DNA of 64,000 nt, taken from Desulfofundulus thermosubterraneus DSM 16057 (lineage in GTDB: Bacteria; Bacillota; Desulfotomaculia; Desulfotomaculales; Desulfovirgulaceae). Positions 14,811 through 23,062 of this stretch are shown here, piece after piece (positions within the stretch are counted from its first letter, which is position 1; each line of letters begins with the position of its first letter). The stretch is taken from the NCBI RefSeq assembly GCF_900142025.1, contig NZ_FQZM01000004.1, positions 1 through 64,000 of the forward strand. Reading direction: 5' to 3'. The notes under the pieces were generated by a model. That model had not been told where the DNA came from. It was given only the letters and a program-made list of their open reading frames with translations, and made no database searches. The translations under genes and the position numbers were made by a program.

Positions 14811-15443
14811 CTAATCAACCAGCGAATTTTGATAGGTGAGATCTTCAAAAGCCTTCACATGCATTTTGCTTATCCTCTTGCCGAAGCGCACCATCAACAT
14901 ATTTGCCGGATGTTCCAAAATTTCCGGGTCATCCGTTCCCCGTCTTTTAAAACCTGCGCTTCCGAAAAGCCGGGTCAGCATGCGCTGGTAGCCAAAGGCG
15001 TCCAGCCCGCTTCCTTCCAGGTCCCAGTGCCAGTAAAATTCGGTGGTGATGACCACGTAATCCTCCAGCATCTCGTTTTTGAAGGCCTGTTGCAACAACT
15101 CTTTCGCTATTCCTAGCCTCTGCCAGCTCCGGCTGACTTCAATGGCGCCCAGTTCCAGCAGGCGGGGATGCCTGCTCCAGCGGGTATATTTGCTGGGTCT
15201 GTGAAATAGTACGTAGCCTATGATTTCCTGCCCGTAACGGGCAATATATACAAGTCCTTCCGGGTCGGCCGCGGCAATCATTAAAGCCTCTTTCTGCCGT
15301 GCTGGGCTGCGGAAATTGCGCAGTCTCTCGTTCATGGTAAGGCTGGCCAGGTACTCCTTGCTGACAGGTCCTTCAATGAATACCAAGCCCCGGGGTGTGG
15401 TTAATTGTTTTATTTCGGTTATTTTGGCACTCGCAGTTAACAT
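14811..15443 (-). CDS. acuA: AcuA-like GNAT protein acetyltransferase
   Basis: This protein of about 210 residues has the sequence marks of Bacillus subtilis AcuA: VFIEGPVS near the start, KEALMIAAADPEG, LELGAIEVSRSWQRLGI (acetyl-CoA loop), VITTEFYWHWDLEGSGL, TDDPEILEHPANMLMVRFGKR at the end. In Bacillus, AcuA acetylates acetyl-CoA synthetase and switches it off, controlling acetate/acetoin use. No acetyl-CoA synthetase or acuB/acuC gene is adjacent here. I start at ATG 15443 behind GGTGGGTGA; GTG 15449 is an alternative. Confidence 0.85.
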   Translation of the reverse strand: MLTASAKITEIKQLTTPRGLVFIEGPVSKEYLASLTMNERLRNFRSPARQKEALMIAAADPEGLVYIARYGQEIIGYVLFHRPSKYTRWSRHPRLLELGAIEVSRSWQRLGIAKELLQQAFKNEMLEDYVVITTEFYWHWDLEGSGLDAFGYQRMLTRLFGSAGFKRRGTDDPEILEHPANMLMVRFGKRISKMHVKAFEDLTYQNSLVD

Positions 15444-15536
15444 GGTCACCCACCGATCTTTCTTTGTATTTTAACCTGGTTGGTAAGGTATTACTTGTTA
15501 TAAAAATATTCTGATAAAACCCTTAAAAATCCTGCC

Positions 15537-15564
15537 GCCGGAAAAAACTTTTTCCGGCTTTTTT
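15537..15564 (+). terminator. hairpin with T-run between acuA and the sigma-54 regulator gene
   Basis: GCCGGAAAAA (15537-15546) pairs with TTTTTCCGGC (15549-15558), followed by TTTTTT on the plus strand. Both neighbouring genes run on the minus strand, so the uridine tract is on the unexpected side. The stem could still slow transcripts leaving the regulator gene. Confidence 0.45.
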
Positions 15565-15612
15565 AAAATCTATTACGGCACCAGGACGGTTTGCCCCCGG
15601 TTCCACCAACAA

Positions 15613-16965
15613 CTAACTGGTGATGATACCGTATTTTTGCGCCCGGTATAAGAGGGCCGAGCGGGTAATGCCCAGCAACTGGGCGGCGCGGGTTTGGTTG
15701 CCCCCGCTTTTCTGAAGGGCCTTGATGATCAGCTCCTTTTCCACCTGTTCCAGGGAGATGCCTTCATCGGGGAAGTGGATCACCAGTTCCTTTTCATTTG
15801 GGGGCGTGTGCAGCAGTTCCTTGGGCAGGTGTTCGGGCAGTATTTCATTGCCCTGGCAAATAATGGCCGCCCGCTCAATTACGTTCTGCAGTTCCCGGAT
15901 GTTTCCCGGCCAGTGGTAACTGCACAAAAGTTCCATGGCCGCCGGGGAAATTTTATTCACCAGGTACTTGGGGCGAAATCTTTCCAGGAAATGGTTGGCT
16001 AAAAGGGGGATATCCTCCTTTCTTTCCCGCAATGGCGGCAGGTGGATCTGGAACACATTCAGGCGGTAGTAGAGATCCTCCCGGAAGATCCCTTTTTCTA
16101 TGGCTTCGGTCAGGTTGCGGTTTGTAGCCGCAATAATCCGCACGTCCACATGGATTGTTTCCGTACCTCCCACCCGCTCGAAGGACATTTCCTGGAGCAC
16201 CCGCAAGAGCTTGGCCTGCATGGAAAGGGACATTTCGGTGATTTCATCCAGGAAAATGGTGCCTCGGTCGGCCAGTTCAAAACGACCAAGTTTGCGGGCA
16301 GTGGCCCCGGTAAAAGCCCCCTTTTCATGGCCAAAAAGTTCGCTTTCCAGTAAATGTTCGGGCAGCGCTGCGCAGTTAATGGCAATAAAGGGCCCGTCCC
16401 GGCGGGGGCTGTTCTGGTGGATGGCTACCGCGGCCACCTCTTTGCCGGTACCGCTTTCCCCGGTAATTAAGACGGTAGCATCGCTCGCGGCCACCCGATC
16501 GATCAATTTAACCACTTCCTGAATGGCTGGGCTTTTTCCCACCAATTTACTGTACCTTTTGGTTAACTCGGAGCGCAGGAAGCTAACCTCGGTGGCCAGC
16601 TGGGTGATCACCAGGTTTTGTTTGATGACCATTTTCAATTCGTCCAGGTCGAAAGGCTTGGTGATGTAATCGGCCGCGCCTATTTTCATGGCCTCAATGG
16701 CCGTCTCGATGGTGCCATGGGCGGTGAGAATGACCACGGGGATTTTGGGCTGCATTTCCCTGGCCTTGCGGAGTACATCCATTCCGTCCATCTCGGGCAT
16801 TTTTAAATCCAGAATGACCAGGGAAGGTTGTTCCTCGCGGATTAATTCCAGTCCTTTTGATGGGGAGGTGGTGGATAACACATGGTAGCCCTCCTGTTGC
16901 ATGGCCCGTTCCAGTGCCCAGCAAAGATGCTGTTCATCATCAATGATTAGAATTGTTGGCACCAT
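15613..16965 (-). CDS. sigma-54-dependent response regulator (NtrC/ZraR type)
   Basis: This 450-residue protein has an N-terminal receiver (1-120, phosphorylated D53 in VILDLKMPEMDG). The AAA+ sigma-54 interaction domain (about 140-375) has Walker A GESGTGKE (169-176) and the GAFTGA loop (216-221) that contacts sigma-54. A Fis-type helix-turn-helix is at the C-terminus (about 405-447, GGNQTRAAQLLGITRSALLYR). GGAGGG precedes the ATG, and the gene overlaps the kinase gene upstream by 26 bases, making a clear two-component pair. Likely targets include the divergent sigma-54-type promoter at 18695-18710. Confidence 0.95.
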   Translation of the reverse strand: MVPTILIIDDEQHLCWALERAMQQEGYHVLSTTSPSKGLELIREEQPSLVILDLKMPEMDGMDVLRKAREMQPKIPVVILTAHGTIETAIEAMKIGAADYITKPFDLDELKMVIKQNLVITQLATEVSFLRSELTKRYSKLVGKSPAIQEVVKLIDRVAASDATVLITGESGTGKEVAAVAIHQNSPRRDGPFIAINCAALPEHLLESELFGHEKGAFTGATARKLGRFELADRGTIFLDEITEMSLSMQAKLLRVLQEMSFERVGGTETIHVDVRIIAATNRNLTEAIEKGIFREDLYYRLNVFQIHLPPLRERKEDIPLLANHFLERFRPKYLVNKISPAAMELLCSYHWPGNIRELQNVIERAAIICQGNEILPEHLPKELLHTPPNEKELVIHFPDEGISLEQVEKELIIKALQKSGGNQTRAAQLLGITRSALLYRAQKYGIITS

Positions 16966-18496
16966 GGTTGGCTCGCCCTCCTGTCGGATCCATTATGGGT
17001 AGAGATACGGTAAAGGTGGCCCCTTTTTCACTGGATGTCACATCAATGTTTCCGCCATGGCTGGCGACAATCTGGTGGCTGATGGACAGCCCCAGTCCGG
17101 TTCCATCTTTCCGGGTGGTGTAAAAAGGATCGAAAATCCGCGAGATGTCCTCACTGGCAATTCCCGGGCCGGTATCGCTGAACTGGATGCACACGCGGTT
17201 GTTACCAGTATAGGTTTTGATGGTTAGCCTGCCTCCGTCGGGCATGGCCTGGACGGCGTTCAGGATTAAATTGACAAATACCTGTTTAATGCGTTCTCCG
17301 TCCACTTCTATAAGCGGGATGTCCGGATCCTTTTCTACAGTCAACTGTACTTGATGTTGCCTTAGCAGGGGAGTGGTAAAGGTAAGCACTTTATCCAGCA
17401 GGGCATTTACCGACGCGGGATGGACGAAATTTTTCGTCGGTCGGCCGAAGTCCAGCAATTCCTGGATGATTCTGTTCTGCCGGTCGATTTGTTCTTTTAT
17501 GATATCGGTGTATTGCTTAATATCAGGTATGCCCTTGAAATCTTGTTCCATTACCTGGATGATGGTTTTAACAACGGAAATGGGGTTGCGTAATTCATGG
17601 GCGATGCCGGTGACCAGGCGACCGAGGGCGGCCAGGCGTTCGGACCGGTGCAGTTGCTCCTCCAGCTTTTCTTTTTCAGCGATGGAGCGGGCCATGCGGT
17701 TGATGGCCCGGGCAATTTGACCGGCTTCTCCGGGAAGGTCCGGCAGCAGGTGATTCAAATCCTTCTCCAGATGGCCCAACCCCTCCTTGATTAGGTTTAC
17801 AGATCTTACTAGATTGTGGACCAGAAAAAGGACCCCTCCGGTACAGGCAAAGAAAACAAACAGGGTCACGTAGCGGGAGATAAGCCGGAAGTAGCGGCTC
17901 TGGGCAAAGATGGGATGCAGGCGTTCATCTACCCACGCTACCGCCACCAGCTTCCCGTCGATAATAACGGGTGTCAGGTATTCAAAAGTTTCATCATTTA
18001 AACTGGTGGTCAGGCGGGCCAGGGGGCGCTGGCTGGCCACTACAGCCATCAAACCCGAATCAGCCTCATTCAAAATGCGTCTTTCCCTTTCCCGGCTTTC
18101 CTGGGGTGAAAGCTGGCGGTACTCGTGGAGAAAACCCTGTACGAAAATTTGTTTACTACCGGGCAAATAAAGGCCAAACCTGACACCGGGGTAGTTGGGC
18201 ACCAGGGGGGCGGTGACCTCAGCAAAGCTGGCCTGCAGGTAACTGGCCTGGCTTTCGGGATCCAGGTCAACAAACTTTTCTTCCGGCAGTCTTTTATGCA
18301 GCGTTTGTTCCAGACCGGGGACGACCTGCTTGTGCAATAGAGAGCCAAGGCGTTCCTCCAGGGAGGAAATCATGGCTTCTTCACTTTTGGTGGCAAAAAT
18401 AAGGTCGTAAAGAAGCAATAAAACCGGAATCAGCAGTAGCACCACGGTGATGGCCATAATTTGAAAGCGCAAACTGCGCCAGCTGACCCTGATCAT
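16940..18496 (-). CDS. membrane sensor histidine kinase, partner of the sigma-54 regulator
   Basis: This 518-residue protein has a first membrane helix at 11-31, an extracellular sensing domain of about 170 residues (36-205), a second helix near 208-228 and a HAMP-like linker to about 280. The HisKA box has H300 (GIAHELRNPISVV). The ATPase domain (about 400-505) has NLILNAVQAMPDGG, DTGPGI and GTGLGLSI. The extracellular part has no motif I recognise; it lacks a PAS signature but could be a Cache-like fold. AGAGGTGGAGC precedes the ATG. Its ligand is unknown. Confidence 0.9.
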   Translation of the reverse strand: MIRVSWRSLRFQIMAITVVLLLIPVLLLLYDLIFATKSEEAMISSLEERLGSLLHKQVVPGLEQTLHKRLPEEKFVDLDPESQASYLQASFAEVTAPLVPNYPGVRFGLYLPGSKQIFVQGFLHEYRQLSPQESRERERRILNEADSGLMAVVASQRPLARLTTSLNDETFEYLTPVIIDGKLVAVAWVDERLHPIFAQSRYFRLISRYVTLFVFFACTGGVLFLVHNLVRSVNLIKEGLGHLEKDLNHLLPDLPGEAGQIARAINRMARSIAEKEKLEEQLHRSERLAALGRLVTGIAHELRNPISVVKTIIQVMEQDFKGIPDIKQYTDIIKEQIDRQNRIIQELLDFGRPTKNFVHPASVNALLDKVLTFTTPLLRQHQVQLTVEKDPDIPLIEVDGERIKQVFVNLILNAVQAMPDGGRLTIKTYTGNNRVCIQFSDTGPGIASEDISRIFDPFYTTRKDGTGLGLSISHQIVASHGGNIDVTSSEKGATFTVSLPIMDPTGGRANHGANNSNH

Positions 18497-18545
18497 GCTC
18501 CACCTCTTTCCCCGTTAACCAAAGTGATGGATAACAAACACCTGC

Positions 18546-18639
18546 TGTCTGAAAACAGACAACGGTCTGCTTTTTGTGGCCACTTTAACATATCCCCTTT
18601 TGCTGGCTGGTTAGTTTGTAGAACTGTCTGTTTTTGAAC
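18546..18639 (+). promoter_or_regulatory. paired inverted-repeat sites upstream of a sigma-54 promoter (probable activator sites)
   Basis: TGTCTGAAAACAGACA at 18546-18561 is a perfect palindrome. TGTCTGTTTTTGAACA at 18624-18639 is a weaker copy with the same first half and spacing. They lie about 70 and 150 bases before the -24/-12 element, as expected for binding sites of an NtrC-type activator, whose gene diverges from this region. Confidence 0.55.
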
Positions 18640-18694
18640 ACGACAGGTTACTTGCCTTGGGGGCAAGACCTGTATTGTTCCGGGTCTTCCAGGC

Positions 18695-18710
18695 TGGTAC
18701 GTAAAATGCA
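18695..18710 (+). promoter_or_regulatory. sigma-54 (-24/-12) promoter
   Basis: TGGTACGTAAAATGCA matches the consensus TGGCACG-N4-TTGCA except at two positions. It keeps the invariant GG and GC with exact spacing. It points toward the gene at 18882 and lies in the intergenic region behind a sigma-54-dependent two-component system. Confidence 0.65.
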
Positions 18711-18881
18711 AGGCCAATTTATAACTTTTTTCACAAGCCTTTGCGATTATTATAACATGCCCATGTCGTTTAAGAAACATCATCCGGGTAAATACCAGGG
18801 GTTTTCTATCGGCTAGTATGTGCATGGGGTTACAAGCACAAAGCCTTCGCGGGATTGGTCAAGTGAGGTGATCAAGGGGTC

Positions 18882-19553
18882 ATGGTGGAGAGGGATATCT
18901 TGCAGCTTTTCAACCGGCGCAAGGAAGAGTTTTTAAAAAAGATCACCCAACAGGCCAGGGAGGGCGAGGGGGAAAAGGCCGGTGTAATGCGCGAGCTCAA
19001 AAAGTTCCTGGACTGGTTCGAGTACTGGCTGCAGAGCGAAGAAGGCGTGGATATAGAACAGGTTGCTCCCGTCCCCGGGGAAAAAACCTTCGACCAATTT
19101 ATAGATGAAGTGCTGGCCGAGACCAAGCGGATTCTGGCGGAACAAAACATCGAAGTGACATACACCCTGCCCGGGCAAAACCTGGGGATCAGTGAGTCCT
19201 GGAAGTGTGTAAAGGTTTTTGGCAATAACGACATTTACTACCGCATTGGCCGGACCAGGCCGCGGAAAGGGCCTTACCAGGGCCGGGAGCTATTAGTGAT
19301 CGATCTGGTTATGGATGGTTATAAAAAGCAGGTTTTCCTGCCCCTTTTGGAACTGAAGGAGGAAATTGAAAGACGCCTGGGGGCCGTACTGGAGAGGGAA
19401 CTGCCCAAAGTGGAGGCAACCGGCAAATACCGGCTCAAAGTAATCCTGCCCTATGAAATTGTACGCAGGGGGGAAACCTGGCTGGCGGCACGCAAGTTTG
19501 CCGACTTCGTTGCCGTAACCAAGCCGTTGATTAACAGGTTGGGCATTCAATAA
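18882..19553 (+). CDS. conserved-looking protein of unknown function
   Basis: This 223-residue soluble protein has no signal peptide. Residues 1-60 are helical and charged (RRKEEFLKKITQQAREGEGE), 75-110 acidic, and 115-220 a mixed alpha/beta region with ISESWKCVKVFGNNDIYYRI and a basic RTRPRKGPYQGR loop. I do not recognise the family. It is the first gene behind the sigma-54-type promoter, so it is probably a target of the adjacent two-component system, perhaps together with the transporter genes that follow after 175 bases. Confidence 0.7.
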   Translation: MVERDILQLFNRRKEEFLKKITQQAREGEGEKAGVMRELKKFLDWFEYWLQSEEGVDIEQVAPVPGEKTFDQFIDEVLAETKRILAEQNIEVTYTLPGQNLGISESWKCVKVFGNNDIYYRIGRTRPRKGPYQGRELLVIDLVMDGYKKQVFLPLLELKEEIERRLGAVLERELPKVEATGKYRLKVILPYEIVRRGETWLAARKFADFVAVTKPLINRLGIQ

Positions 19554-19728
19554 CAGCGGTTGGGCCCCAGGAGGTTAAGGATAGGCATTATTCAAGGGGG
19601 GAGGTGCAAAAGGGTCAACAAAAATGGGGACGTGTAGTCCCGGTAAGCAGGCCGGGTGGTTTCCGGAATTAATTCAGGATATCCGTGATTTGAGGCCATA
19701 CTAAGAATGAATCCTGGAGGGATAAGAC

Positions 19729-20682
19729 ATGCTTGATTGGTTGGCTGCCTTTACAGGGGGAGGATTGGCGGCCAAAGCGACCGCAGCCGTAACCACCACT
19801 GGGGCGGCGGTAAGCACGGCTGCCGGGACCCCGGGTATACCCTGGTGGGTGTGGCCGCTGCTCCTGTTTGTTACCACTTTCGCGCTGGGTATTGTGGCTG
19901 TGCTTGGGGGTGTGGGAGGCGGTGTTTTGTTTGTTCCCATCGTGGGCAGCTTTTTTCCCTTTAACCTGGACTTTGTCCGCGGGGCGGGGTTGCTGGTGGC
20001 CCTGGCCGGGGCTCTGGCGGCAGGACCGGGCCTTTTAAAACTTAACCTGGCCAATTTGCGCCTTGCCCTGCCGGTGGCCTTAATTGCATCCACATTCAGC
20101 ATGGTGGGAGCGTTTATCGGCCTGGCCCTGCCCAACGACGTGGTGCAGACCGCTCTGGGTATTACCATCGTGCTCATTGCTTTTTTGTTCGTAGTTTCAA
20201 AAAACACGGAGTTTCCCCAGGTAGGGGGAAGCGATAAGCTGGCCCGGTTTTTAAAAATAGGTGGCACCTATTACGAACGTTCTTCCGGGAAAACCGTAGA
20301 CTGGTCGGTGTGGCGAACGCCACAGGGTTTCCTTTTATTTATCGCTATTGGTATTATGGCCGGTATGTTCGGCCTGGGCGCCGGGTGGGCGAACGTTCCG
20401 GTGCTGAACCTGCTCATGGGTGCACCCCTTAAGGTAGCAGTGGGCACCAGCAAGTTCCTCCTCTCCATTACCGACACTTCGGCGGCCTGGGTTTACCTGA
20501 ACCAGGGGGCGGTGTTGCCTGTTATCGCCGTACCTTCCATCGTGGGTATCATGTTAGGTTCCTTCGTTGGGGTGCGGCTACTGGCCACGGCGAAGCCTAA
20601 GGCCGTGAAATACCTGGTGATCGTTTTGCTCCTGGCTGCCGGCCTGCGTTCACTGCTCAAGGGCCTGGGGATCTGGAACTAG
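19729..20682 (+). CDS. TauE/SafE family membrane permease
   Basis: This 317-residue protein has about eight to nine membrane helices and the duplicated glycine-rich motif of the family: GGVGGGVLFVPI near 62-73 and IAIGIMAGMFGLGAGWANVP near 203-222. TauE/SafE proteins are thought to export or import small sulfur- or organic anions such as sulfite, sulfoacetate or sulfonates. The first 45 residues are unusually rich in A and T and precede the first core helix. CTGGAGGGA precedes the ATG. The next membrane gene follows directly, suggesting a two-gene unit. Confidence 0.85.
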   Translation: MLDWLAAFTGGGLAAKATAAVTTTGAAVSTAAGTPGIPWWVWPLLLFVTTFALGIVAVLGGVGGGVLFVPIVGSFFPFNLDFVRGAGLLVALAGALAAGPGLLKLNLANLRLALPVALIASTFSMVGAFIGLALPNDVVQTALGITIVLIAFLFVVSKNTEFPQVGGSDKLARFLKIGGTYYERSSGKTVDWSVWRTPQGFLLFIAIGIMAGMFGLGAGWANVPVLNLLMGAPLKVAVGTSKFLLSITDTSAAWVYLNQGAVLPVIAVPSIVGIMLGSFVGVRLLATAKPKAVKYLVIVLLLAAGLRSLLKGLGIWN

Positions 20683-20712
20683 TTGGAGGGAACTTTTGGG
20701 AGGGGTAAAAAG

Positions 20713-21195
20713 ATGGCCAAACCACAAGCGGAAATGTTGAAAAGCCCCGCGCCGCAAGAAGCACGAGCAAAAGCGTCAGTGGCACCGCAGGTGGAGGTGG
20801 CGCCGGAACAGCTGGTTTACGCCAACGTGCTTCTCTACGGCTCCTGGCTGGGAATTGCCCTATTGCTTTTGACCAATATTATTTATCTCACCGGGCTGGT
20901 GAAGCCGTACATTGAACCGGCTATGCTTCCCCAGTACTGGGGAATGAAGGCCAGCGAATTTGTCCGGGTGGCAAACATGCCCACCGGGTGGGGCTGGTTT
21001 AAGATGCTCGGCTATAGTGACTTCCTGAACTTTATTGGCATGGCACTCCTGGCCGCGCTAACCATCATCGGGTACCTGATTTTATTGCCGGCTTACCTGT
21101 CCAAGAAGGATGTACCGTACACTTTTATAGTTCTCGCCGAAGTAGTGGTGCTCGTTCTGGCGGCTTCGGGTGTTCTGGCTGTGGGCGGGCACTAA
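20713..21195 (+). CDS. membrane protein accompanying TauE/SafE (DUF1634-like)
   Basis: Starting at ATG 20713 behind GGGAGGGGT, this gives 160 residues: a polar N-terminal tail (1-38) and three hydrophobic helices (about 43-65, 108-130 and 137-158). Small three-helix proteins of the DUF1634 type are commonly encoded next to TauE/SafE permeases and may be a second subunit. The gap after the permease is only 30 bases. The DUF assignment is from architecture and context, not from a clear motif. Confidence 0.6.
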   Translation: MAKPQAEMLKSPAPQEARAKASVAPQVEVAPEQLVYANVLLYGSWLGIALLLLTNIIYLTGLVKPYIEPAMLPQYWGMKASEFVRVANMPTGWGWFKMLGYSDFLNFIGMALLAALTIIGYLILLPAYLSKKDVPYTFIVLAEVVVLVLAASGVLAVGGH

Positions 21196-21313
21196 AGGCA
21201 TACTGGTGGCGTAAATCCGCGGCGGCCCTGGTATCAATGTGGCTACGGTTTGGACTACGGGGGTCGCCTCTTTTAAAGGTCGTTTTGTGAACGATACCAC
21301 AATACGGGTGGGC

Positions 21314-21712
21314 CTAGCGAATGAAATAATTCACAAAGCCGTACAGGCAAAGGGCGGTGGGTATAATCAGGGTAAGCACGGGCAAGAGAAGTTGCCAGTG
21401 TTTAACCCGGGCATCTTTTTCCGCCCGCGAAGCGCGGGAAATTTCAATTTCCGCGAAGGGTTGGCTTAAACTTTTTTCCCACCTTCCAAAAGGTGGCAGC
21501 CCCGGATGTTGTGCCAGTAGGGAACTCTGGAGCGGTTCGTAAAGGTAGATTATATTCCGCCGGTGGTAACCGGCGGGCAGCCCGGTGGGCCGCTTTTTAT
21601 TCCGGTGTTTTCTGCCGTTAAGCGGCCATGGCATTGCCCTCGCCCCCTTTATTTTTAGGTACCATCGCAAAACCAAAGACGGCGCGGGCGGCGGTTGTCC
21701 CTTAAGGAGCAC
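21314..21712 (-). pseudogene. possible remnant of a transporter gene
   Basis: The frame ends in a plausible membrane helix (HWQLLLPVLTLIIPTALCLY then GFVNYFIR) after a basic segment, like one span of an ion transporter. The first part is proline/arginine-rich and runs into the palindromic repeat at 21686-21738. No ribosome site or sensible start is visible. I see nothing else coding in the space from 21196 to 21760. Confidence 0.3.
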
Positions 21713-21738
21713 GGAGCGACGGGGGACGACCGCCGCCC
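21686..21738. repeat. palindromic repeat, uninterrupted relative of the flanks of family 1
   Basis: GGGCGGCGGTTGTCCC (21686-21701) pairs with GGGACGACCGCCGCCC (21723-21738) with one wobble, enclosing TTAAGGAGCACGGAGCGACGG. The loop and the right arm match the flanks of repeat copy B (CTAAGGAGCATGGAGCGAC at 63585-63603 and CCGCCCAA after its core), but the 95-base core is absent here. GGCGACAGTAAC follows at 21748, as GCGACAGT does beyond copy B. Confidence 0.65.
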
Positions 21739-21760
21739 AAAGGTTAGGCGACAGTAACTT

Positions 21761-22750
21761 TTATAGGTTTTCAAAGTTCTGCGATGCATTGCTGTGGGGT
21801 AAGGCCCCGTACCCGCGTACCTGACAGAGGGTGATTAAGGTGAAGCTGAGCATGTTGACCAGGGTCGGCCCAAACATAAGCGCAGTGGTATAAAAGGAGG
21901 ACAGGCCGGCCGCCCGGCTGCCCAGCAGCACTGCGGCGGAACTAAAACCCCACCAGGCAAGAAAAATGCTCTCTTCCGGGTTTTTTAGTGTGTTTCGGCG
22001 GAGATGCCATGCTTGGAGGTAGCCGACCAGATAGCCGGTACAGAGGCTTATGAGAGTACCTCCCGCCGCGGAAAAAGTGAACAGGTCGGGAAGGAAGATA
22101 ATCAAGGCGAAGGCACCAACCAGATACAGGGTAAAAGATGCGGTGGCCCGGGCCTGCCGGCGGGATAAGCCAGTCAGGTACATCAAAAGCGGTTCCAGCA
22201 GGGCACGGGTATTTAATCCGAATAGACCTGCACAAAGGCCGATGGACCCACCAACCAGGCTCACCCGGCCTGCCGTGATATGTTTGGGGAAGGCGAGTCC
22301 CGGTACCGCTAAGGTGTACCTCCAGAGCAAGCTGCCCGGGGGGAGCGGGTTTTCGTCCTCAAAGCCGAACCGGTAGTAGTGGCGATAACGGCCAGCAGCG
22401 ATGAGGGCGGTGATGACCAGAACGGTGCTGTAGGTAAAAACGAGGATCGCCATGCCTTCCGGCAGAGTGCTGAGCCAGAGGAGGAGTTGCTTTCCGGTTA
22501 ACATAAAGGGCAAGGATAGAATGGCCACGGTCATGCCCACCCGTTTATGAGCGTGCCGGGTGATTTCAGGGCAGTATATCAACTTTAATTTGCTGGCTGC
22601 ATTGAGGAGAATGCCGCTAGCTACAGCTGCGGGTAGGGGCAGGCCGGTCATGATCAGCAGGGGGACGGTAAACGACTGGTAGGCCGGACCGCCGGCGCGA
22701 TATAAAAATCCTCCGGCAAAGCCGGTCAGGAAGAAAACGGCCGGGCTCAT
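21761..22750 (-). CDS. TauE/SafE family membrane permease (second)
   Basis: From ATG 22750, which has GGGGAGGAA six bases before it, this gives 329 residues with eight to nine membrane helices. The family repeats are visible as TGFAGGFLYRAGGPAYQSFTVP near the start and GGSIGLCAGLFGLNTRALLEPLL near 180-200. It is a different branch from the gene at 19729. The longer open frame extends to 22939 but that part is AT-rich promoter DNA. Two CRP/FNR-type boxes lie upstream, between it and the divergent flavoprotein gene. Confidence 0.8.
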   Translation of the reverse strand: MSPAVFFLTGFAGGFLYRAGGPAYQSFTVPLLIMTGLPLPAAVASGILLNAASKLKLIYCPEITRHAHKRVGMTVAILSLPFMLTGKQLLLWLSTLPEGMAILVFTYSTVLVITALIAAGRYRHYYRFGFEDENPLPPGSLLWRYTLAVPGLAFPKHITAGRVSLVGGSIGLCAGLFGLNTRALLEPLLMYLTGLSRRQARATASFTLYLVGAFALIIFLPDLFTFSAAGGTLISLCTGYLVGYLQAWHLRRNTLKNPEESIFLAWWGFSSAAVLLGSRAAGLSSFYTTALMFGPTLVNMLSFTLITLCQVRGYGALPHSNASQNFENL

Positions 22751-22791
22751 TTTATTCCTCCCCAAATATGCGGAGTGATCAAAATGTGTGC

Positions 22792-22811
22792 TTGTGATAA
22801 CTAGCACATAA
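22792..22811. promoter_or_regulatory. CRP/FNR-family binding site, box 1
   Basis: TTGTGATAACTAGCACATAA follows the pattern TTGTGA-N6-GCACA, close to the CRP/FNR consensus half-sites TGTGA/TCACA. It lies about 40 bases before the start of the TauE/SafE gene at 22750. Confidence 0.5.
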
Positions 22812-22869
22812 CCTGTTACTGGTATAATATCATAAACCTTTTTGTCTTGCAATAGGTTGACAGGCTCAA

Positions 22870-22889
22870 TTGTGATATAGAGCACAAAA
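22870..22889. promoter_or_regulatory. CRP/FNR-family binding site, box 2
   Basis: TTGTGATATAGAGCACAAAA has the same pattern as box 1 (TTGTGATA-N4-GCACA-N-AA) and centres 78 bases from it. The pair sits in the divergent control region between a permease and a flavoprotein gene. A GGTATAAT stretch lies between them at 22829-22836. Confidence 0.55.
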
Positions 22890-23062
22890 ATATTGGTGTT
22901 CCCACACGCTGCGGAAAATGTGGGGATAACCGGTTTCATTGAATTTTTACTTTTTCGGCATAAATGAAGGAATTAGACACCCGACAAAGAATCATTACCT
23001 TAATGTAGTGAATTGTGCAAACAAGAATGACCCGTTTTGTTCGAAAGGAGGGTTTTTATATA

